Shown in pieces: positions 14,497 to 19,264 of a stretch of 19,264 nucleotides of DNA. This DNA is from Pirellulaceae bacterium (GTDB lineage: Bacteria; Planctomycetota; Planctomycetia; Pirellulales; Pirellulaceae). The position numbers were made by a program, and so were the translations under genes. Each line of letters begins with the position of its first letter. Position 1 is the first letter of the stretch. The stretch spans positions 1-19,264 of the forward strand of contig JASLRF010000197.1 in NCBI GenBank assembly GCA_030744095.1, given 5' to 3'. The notes beneath the pieces were generated by a model. That model was given only the letters and a program-made list of their open reading frames with translations, was not told the origin of the DNA and ran no database searches.

Positions 14497-15903
14497 TCAG
14501 TGTGCCTTCTCAGGGGCCCCAGGGATTAGTGCCGCCTGGGGATCTTGCGGTGCGTGATCCAGTGTCAGGAACTGAAACAAGTCGACAAGCTCCTGCGGCT
14601 TCAGCTGTTTTTCCAGGTCCTCGGGCATCAGTGATAATTTGCTGATCACCACTTCGTCGACCTTGTCGCGTGGAACCACTTCCTGTTTGCCGCCTTGGAT
14701 CTTGAGCACCAATCGTTGCTCGTTGTCTTCCGCCACCAGACCGGTCAACACGCGTCCCTCAGTGGTGATGACCGTCCGCGCCTGATAGGCCGCGCCGATC
14801 ACCAGGCTGGGATCAAAGACGTTGGACAACAGTTGATCAAACGAGGCGCGACCGTTGCGTGTGATATCCGGTCCGACCTCCTGCCCTTGGCCGTAGATCT
14901 TGTGGCATTGGCCGCAGACTTTGTTGAACACAAGCTGTCCTCGCAACGGGTCTCCGATCGTCGAGGTCAGTAGTTCACGGATGTCGCCAATGACCTGCGT
15001 GCGTTGCGGATTCCGTTCCGTGCGAACGGTGCCCCAGCATGTGCGAACGAGTTCCACCAGTTCGGCGTCACGACTCGCTTGCAACCGTGCCACCTGATTG
15101 GCACTCAAGACGCTGGTGGGCAGCGGTTCCTTGCCTATCGACTCGATGAGCCGTTTGCTCCACGACGGACGTTGAGTGAGCAGTTCGATGGCACGTGGTT
15201 GGACATTGGCAGCCAGTCGTGGATAGGACTTTAGGACGATGTCGGCCACACTGGGCGCATCGTAGCGCCCCAGTGAAGTCAGCACGCGCGAAACAAACGT
15301 CGATGACGCATTCGGTTCGACCAGCAAGTCGGGTGCCAACGCGAGCAGCCGAGATCCTCGCGTGGCGGCTAGCGCGTCGAGAGCCGCAAGGCGTTCTTCT
15401 TCACCACTGTCAGGTGTGCTAACAAGTTTCTGTAACGCCTCGACGGCGCGCGTGTCGCCCCATGACCCGGCGACCAAAGCAACATCCATGTATAGTGGGT
15501 TCTCCGGGCCCGCGGCTAGAATGGCGGCGAATTTCTCACCCAGTTGTTTGCGGATCGTCGTCAAACGAGCCTGATCAATCTCGCCGGATTGAACTGCCGC
15601 CCGGAGCGTCTCCAGACATTTGGCGGCCGTCTCTTGATCAACGTCGATGACAAACTCGAGCAACGTAACGACGTTGTCGACTTCGGCCTCCGCGGCGCGC
15701 GCATTTGCCCGCGCGATCGACACCGCGACAAGTGTGATTAGCACGAGCCGTGTCGCGGGCCAACGTCGAGCCGAGGTAAGGATCGTTCGAGGAATTACTG
15801 TCCAATAGTCGCCCTTCGCTCCGCGAAAGGAACGTGCTTTCGCGGAGCGAAAGACGACAATTAAAGATCGAACACTGCTAAGCAAGAAATCGAGCATAGC
15901 CAT
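14497..15903 (-). CDS. Secreted HEAT-repeat/c-type cytochrome protein (C-terminal half of a PVC-type heme protein)
   Basis: From the ATG at 15903 the protein is 468 residues; an in-frame TTG lies at 15909. Residues about 52-70 (LVLITLVAVSIARANARA) look like a signal peptide but sit behind about 50 extra residues, part of which (about 13-34) is translated from a palindromic DNA repeat. Helical HEAT-like repeats cover about 75-315. A cytochrome c domain follows with heme motif CGQCH (Cys330, Cys333, His334) and a later SLMPEDL whose Met is the likely second heme ligand. This domain order matches the C-terminal part of planctomycete PVC-type CxxCH proteins, whose N-terminal part is the next gene upstream on this strand, 47 nt away. 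It probably accepts electrons from that dehydrogenase in the periplasm. The true start is uncertain. Confidence 0.85.
   Translation of the reverse strand: MAMLDFLLSSVRSLIVVFRSAKARSFRGAKGDYWTVIPRTILTSARRWPATRLVLITLVAVSIARANARAAEAEVDNVVTLLEFVIDVDQETAAKCLETLRAAVQSGEIDQARLTTIRKQLGEKFAAILAAGPENPLYMDVALVAGSWGDTRAVEALQKLVSTPDSGEEERLAALDALAATRGSRLLALAPDLLVEPNASSTFVSRVLTSLGRYDAPSVADIVLKSYPRLAANVQPRAIELLTQRPSWSKRLIESIGKEPLPTSVLSANQVARLQASRDAELVELVRTCWGTVRTERNPQRTQVIGDIRELLTSTIGDPLRGQLVFNKVCGQCHKIYGQGQEVGPDITRNGRASFDQLLSNVFDPSLVIGAAYQARTVITTEGRVLTGLVAEDNEQRLVLKIQGGKQEVVPRDKVDEVVISKLSLMPEDLEKQLKPQELVDLFQFLTLDHAPQDPQAALIPGAPEKAH
15804..15862. repeat. Dispersed palindromic repeat, copy 3 (inside the coding N-terminus)
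   Basis: TTCGCTCCGCGAAAG (15815-15829) and CTTTCGCGGAGCGAA (15837-15851) pair perfectly over 15 bp around a 7-nt loop. Pairing continues outward with a few mismatches to 15804 and 15862 (AATAGTCG...CGACAATT). The core TTCGCGGAGCGAA is the same as in the copy at 4176-4188. Here the repeat sits at the junction of the two PVC-type genes and is read as part of the N-terminal extension of the cytochrome protein. Confidence 0.8.
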
Positions 15904-15950
15904 TGTCAATGGATCGGCGAATCGGTAGGGGTAGTGTCGATGGACGGTCG

Positions 15951-17792
15951 CTACTTCCGAGCAGCGATAATGCGTTGAGTCGCTCGAGGGAGGACCTTCT
16001 TGAGGTTGGGTGCCGTGGCAAGGTCGTGCTTCTTGACCAGTGTGAGGAACTCGCTGCTGCGATCCTGCAACAGCGGGTGCAGGTTCTGCCAGACAATGTG
16101 TGGGATCAGCGGATCGTCACCACTGTAAGCCAATAGGTCGACAAGGCTGGGCAAGGGATCGACGCCTTCGAGTTTCATACAAGCGACGGCGACCTGCAGC
16201 TGGACCTCGGGCGACTTGTCTTTGGTCAACGTCAGCATCTTGGCGCGAACCGCATCGTCGGTGCGGCTGCCAAAGTTGCCAGCCGCGCGGACGGCCCAAG
16301 CACGAAAGCCTGGATCAGGATCACCCAGCAGGCGGTAATGAATGGCAGGGTCCAGACGGCCGCGACTGACCAGCGTCCACAAAGCGCGCATCCGCGCCTT
16401 ACGAGGCGTGGACTTATCGATCACCAGGTCCAGCACGCTGGCAAGCGTTTCGCTGTCGCCACGCGTAACCAATTGCAGCTGGGCCTGTTCGCGAAAGTAA
16501 ACATTGGGGCTGCCGAGCCGCTCGATCAGTTGGTCGCCCGATTCCTTTGCCAGGTCGAATGAAGCGGCGCGTGGCGAGTCCTGATAACGGATGCGATACA
16601 ACCGACCATGGCCGCGATCGACTTCGCGGGGCCTCGCGCGAGCATCCTGATAGCAGTGAAATCGGTCGTACCAATCCAAGACATACAGACACCCATCGGG
16701 GCCGGTCTTTTGCGCCACGGGCATGAACCAGACGTCGTTTGCTGTCAGGAAGTCAGGCGCCTTTTCACCGCGGTAGGTGCTACCGTTGCGGTGCAGAATG
16801 TCCACGTTGATGCAGTTGCCGTGGATGTTGCCCATGTACAGCCGGCCGCGATATTCGGGTGGATAGGCGTCGCTGTCAAAGTACGTGATACCGCAATATG
16901 CCGCAGCCTGGTGTTTGTAGTCGACGATCGATTCGATCTTCCAGGTGAAGGGCGGGTAGGGACCGCCCTGTCGATGGTAATAGCCATCTTCAGCAATGTG
17001 CCACAAGTGATCGATCACGCAGGCGCTGAGGAATGCGTTCCCTTCCGGATCCCAGGCAACTCCCCAAGGGTTGCTGGTACCTTCGGCGAACAGCTCGAAG
17101 CGGTGTGTGCGGGGATGGATTCGAAATAGGGCACAGGTGAATTTGAAGTCACGGTTCTGTTGCTTGACGTGACTATGATTGAATACGCCATTGAGTCCAT
17201 ACAAATAACCGTCCGGCCCCCATGTCAGCGAGTTGGGAAGTTCGTGTGTGTCGGTCCGGCCGAATCCCGTCGCGACGACTTTGCGCTTGTCCGCCTTCCC
17301 GTCGCCGTCGGTATCTTGCAGAAAAAGAATATCCGGCGCATTGGCCACCCAGACGCCGCCATGGCCCACGGCGATGCCCGAAGGGATATTCAAACCATCC
17401 GCAAAAATGGTGACTTTGTCTGCGCGTCCATCGCCCGTGGTATCTTCCAGCACTTTGATGCGATCACGACCCGGACCTGGCTTCAAACGCGGATACTCGA
17501 AGCTCTCCGTGATCCAGATGCGGCCACGTTGATCAAACGTCATTGCAACGGGGTTCACAATGTCAGGCTCGCTGGCGACCAGTTCCACTTTGAATCCATC
17601 GGGTACTGTCATCCGCGCGATCGCATCTGCAGGACTGAGTGCCGGACCGGGTGGCTTGGTTTGAAGTCGCGGGATAAACGGTTCGTCCGCTCGAGCCAAA
17701 TTCGAACTGGCTAAATTCGAAATGACTGATCCCAAAAGCACGAGCACCCCCAGCATGATCCAAGAAAAGCAAAGCGAACTGCGGTCGTTCAT
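15951..17792 (-). CDS. PVC-type membrane-bound dehydrogenase domain protein with HEAT repeats (lacks heme motif)
   Basis: From the ATG at 17792 (GAGGA just upstream) the protein is 613 residues; the frame also reaches a GTG at 17867 without support. A signal peptide covers about 1-35. Residues about 55-425 form a six-bladed-propeller-type dehydrogenase domain of the kind named for Rhodopirellula/Verrucomicrobium, with two Ca-binding-like loops DTTGDGRADK (117-126) and DTDGDGKADK (160-169) and typical phrases such as SNPWGVAWDPEGNAF and VLDWYDRFHCYQD. HEAT-like repeats run from about 440 to the end at ATQRIIAARK. Unlike the usual single-chain relatives it has no CxxCH; the heme domain is in the gene downstream. 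Role: probably oxidation of a sugar or alcohol in the periplasm. Assignment to this family is firm, the substrate unknown. Confidence 0.88.
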   Translation of the reverse strand: MNDRSSLCFSWIMLGVLVLLGSVISNLASSNLARADEPFIPRLQTKPPGPALSPADAIARMTVPDGFKVELVASEPDIVNPVAMTFDQRGRIWITESFEYPRLKPGPGRDRIKVLEDTTGDGRADKVTIFADGLNIPSGIAVGHGGVWVANAPDILFLQDTDGDGKADKRKVVATGFGRTDTHELPNSLTWGPDGYLYGLNGVFNHSHVKQQNRDFKFTCALFRIHPRTHRFELFAEGTSNPWGVAWDPEGNAFLSACVIDHLWHIAEDGYYHRQGGPYPPFTWKIESIVDYKHQAAAYCGITYFDSDAYPPEYRGRLYMGNIHGNCINVDILHRNGSTYRGEKAPDFLTANDVWFMPVAQKTGPDGCLYVLDWYDRFHCYQDARARPREVDRGHGRLYRIRYQDSPRAASFDLAKESGDQLIERLGSPNVYFREQAQLQLVTRGDSETLASVLDLVIDKSTPRKARMRALWTLVSRGRLDPAIHYRLLGDPDPGFRAWAVRAAGNFGSRTDDAVRAKMLTLTKDKSPEVQLQVAVACMKLEGVDPLPSLVDLLAYSGDDPLIPHIVWQNLHPLLQDRSSEFLTLVKKHDLATAPNLKKVLPRATQRIIAARK

Positions 17793-18203
17793 CCGATCCT
17801 CGCCGAGTTTAAATGTTTGTCGAATTGAGGTCTGTGGCGACAACGCCAGAGTTCTTTCAAGCCCCACCAGCGGACGCTCGAATCTGAGTCAGTGGATTAT
17901 GAGTCGTGGGCCTCCATCCCGCAAGGATCGCACTAGATCCCAGATCTTCGCATTGCGGACTTCGTTGCAGATCGCAAGCCATCTTCCCGCACCGATCACC
18001 GACAATTCGACCAGGCTTTCGAGGTGGACATTGAAGATCCGCCGGCTATCATCATGGAGGGGTTTTGGATCATGCTGGCATTCGCCGTTATGAATCTGCC
18101 CGAGACTGAGGGATCTCGGAATGTCACCGATTGAATCCAACCAGCATGACACGTCCCCGATTCGAGGTAGCGGCGAAAGGTCCTTGAGGAGTATCCGACA
18201 GTT
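17793..18203. other. Divergent intergenic region, nothing recognised
   Basis: About 410 bases lie between the PVC-type dehydrogenase (-) and the CPxC protein (+). Promoters for both are expected, but no convincing -35/-10 pair was found. A 65-codon open frame on the plus strand (17937-18134), ending in LPETEGSRNVTD, has fairly natural composition yet no start with a ribosome site, and could be a gene remnant. I could not identify it. Confidence 0.35.
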
Positions 18204-19264
18204 GTGTTAACCAAACAACAGATCCAGGTTCACGCCTTGTTCACCGTCTGCATCGTCGGTCTCTTGCCACTGCGTGTTGAGGCTTGTCCAGTTTGTATGG
18301 CGTTGCCGACCAAGACCGCGGCCGACGAAGTGACCTTGAGTGAGACCATCGTCTTCGCGCGCGAGGATCCGGACCATCCGTTCTGTTTCACAGCGGTTGA
18401 GTTGCTAAAGGGCGATGCTGTCGTTGGAGACATTGATCTCTTTGTCGATAGCTATACGCGTCGCCAGCTCAAGGCGAATCCAAGTTACGTTGTGGTGCTG
18501 GCTCGCACCACCGGAGGGGCGCCTTGGCAGAGCATCGGAGTCGCGGACGCTGACTTCAAAACCGTGATTCGAAGAATTGTGACCTTCGCTGACGGTTGGG
18601 CCGTCGCCAGTGGTCCAAATAAACGCTACGAATTCTTCTTGCCGCTGCTGGGGCACAAGAATCCAGCGATCTTCGAATTGGCGTACTTGGAGCTCGGGCG
18701 CGCACCCTACAGCGTCATCAAGAAGATAGCGTCATTCGTCTCAAGAGATGAACTGCGGCCGCTACTGCACCAACGAGAGTACATCAAGTGGCGCTCGTTG
18801 GCCATTCTCTTGCTGGCACAAGATGCCAGTGCAGCCGATCGCGATTTAATTGTAGATTCCTTCAACGGTTGCCAGAGATTTGGATCAGCAACGAACCTCT
18901 CAGCGTGGGCGACCGCGTACATCGAAGTCGATGAAGTCCAGGCAGTTCAAGCTATTGAAGACAAGTACCTTCGCGACCCCAAACGTACTGAGGCAGAAAT
19001 TCGAGCTGTAATTACAGCACTTTCAGTGCACGGCCGCAGCGGGCACACGCACCTGCGAGATCGCATCACACGCGGGTACGGGGCTGCGTTGGCGAACCAC
19101 CCAGTCATCGCCGGTCAGATCGCGAAGGATCTCAGGGACTGGCAGAAGTGGGAGTACCAAGAAGACATTAACCAGCTCCTCTCTCGGCCAAACATCAAAT
19201 TCGAGATGTTGGAAGAGAAGGCGATCGAGAGCTATCTACGCTCAAAGACGCTGCGAACAATCGG
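18204..19264 (+). CDS. Secreted CPxC-motif protein with helical-repeat body (partial, runs off window)
   Basis: The frame is open from a GTG at 18204 to the window edge (353 complete codons). An in-frame stop at 18168 and the lack of an earlier start fix the GTG; GAGGAG lies 12 nt upstream, a rather long spacing. A signal peptide (about 1-27, ending VEA) is followed at once by CPVC (Cys28-Cys31) and ALPTKTAADEV. Similar openings (CPxC followed by a Ser/Thr-rich 'LTxxE' stretch) occur, from memory, in planctomycete secreted proteins of unknown function. The first part (about 40-160) is rich in beta-type segments such as SYVVVLART and may be a small barrel. The rest is helical with HEAT-like character. 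Cys28 sits where a lipidated or metal-binding Cys might be, but the preceding residues do not make a good lipobox. Function is unknown. Confidence 0.75.
   Translation, partial: MLTKQQIQVHALFTVCIVGLLPLRVEACPVCMALPTKTAADEVTLSETIVFAREDPDHPFCFTAVELLKGDAVVGDIDLFVDSYTRRQLKANPSYVVVLARTTGGAPWQSIGVADADFKTVIRRIVTFADGWAVASGPNKRYEFFLPLLGHKNPAIFELAYLELGRAPYSVIKKIASFVSRDELRPLLHQREYIKWRSLAILLLAQDASAADRDLIVDSFNGCQRFGSATNLSAWATAYIEVDEVQAVQAIEDKYLRDPKRTEAEIRAVITALSVHGRSGHTHLRDRITRGYGAALANHPVIAGQIAKDLRDWQKWEYQEDINQLLSRPNIKFEMLEEKAIESYLRSKTLRTI

Noticed and set aside
17937..18134. A 65-codon plus-strand open frame that looks fairly protein-like near its end (LPETEGSRNVTD).
   Set aside because: No start with a ribosome site, no family recognised; kept only as a possible gene remnant in the intergenic entry.

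Overview
The window looks like chromosomal DNA from a planctomycete, probably a Pirellulales/Rhodopirellula-type bacterium. This is inferred from gene content: a two-gene version of the planctomycete 'PVC-type' dehydrogenase/HEAT/cytochrome c protein, a Tat-exported Gfo/Idh/MocA oxidoreductase, an SSF symporter followed by a tiny one-helix protein, a secreted protein with a CPxC motif just after its signal peptide, and GC-rich short palindromic repeats between genes. I found no rRNA, tRNA, CRISPR array, transposase or phage gene.

Layout. 199-2169 (-): molybdopterin oxidoreductase. 2378-2806 (-): small secreted coiled-coil protein. An AT-rich divergent promoter region follows. 3124-4116 (+): lipoprotein with a permuted NlpC/P60 (YiiX-like) fold, possibly preceded by a 50-residue ORF. 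4208-5743 (-): P-loop NTPase with two membrane helices between Walker A and Walker B, as in KAP NTPases. 6157-6942 (-): SDR dehydrogenase resembling L-fucose dehydrogenases. 7114-7497 (-): lipoprotein with a heavy-metal-associated (HMA) domain. 7804-9486 (-): GntP-type permease with an extra soluble domain. 9616-10935 (-): Tat-exported Gfo/Idh/MocA protein. 11332-12219 (-): two tandem paralogous small membrane proteins. 12588-14356 (+): SSF symporter with a translationally coupled 50-residue protein. 14497-17792 (-): cytochrome c-containing HEAT protein and its partner dehydrogenase. 18204 to the window end (+): secreted CPxC protein, truncated by the window.

Main find. The HMA lipoprotein reads straight through an in-frame TGA at 7294-7296, which replaces the first Cys of the metal-binding GMTCxxC motif. 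The frame continues for 59 codons that complete a normal HMA fold, and a hairpin lies where a bacterial SECIS element should be. The best explanation is a selenocysteine-containing metal-binding lipoprotein (GMT-U-PGC). A conventional gene caller would report a 67-73 residue lipoprotein and miss the domain.

Functionally, the middle of the window (SDR, GntP permease, Gfo/Idh, SSF symporter, PVC dehydrogenase/cytochrome c) suggests uptake and oxidation of sugars or sugar acids, with some oxidation outside the cytoplasm. The substrate cannot be read from sequence. A second notable point is the PVC-type protein: what is usually one long polypeptide is two genes here, and a palindromic repeat shared with other intergenic sites lies at the junction and is translated into the N-terminus of the second gene.
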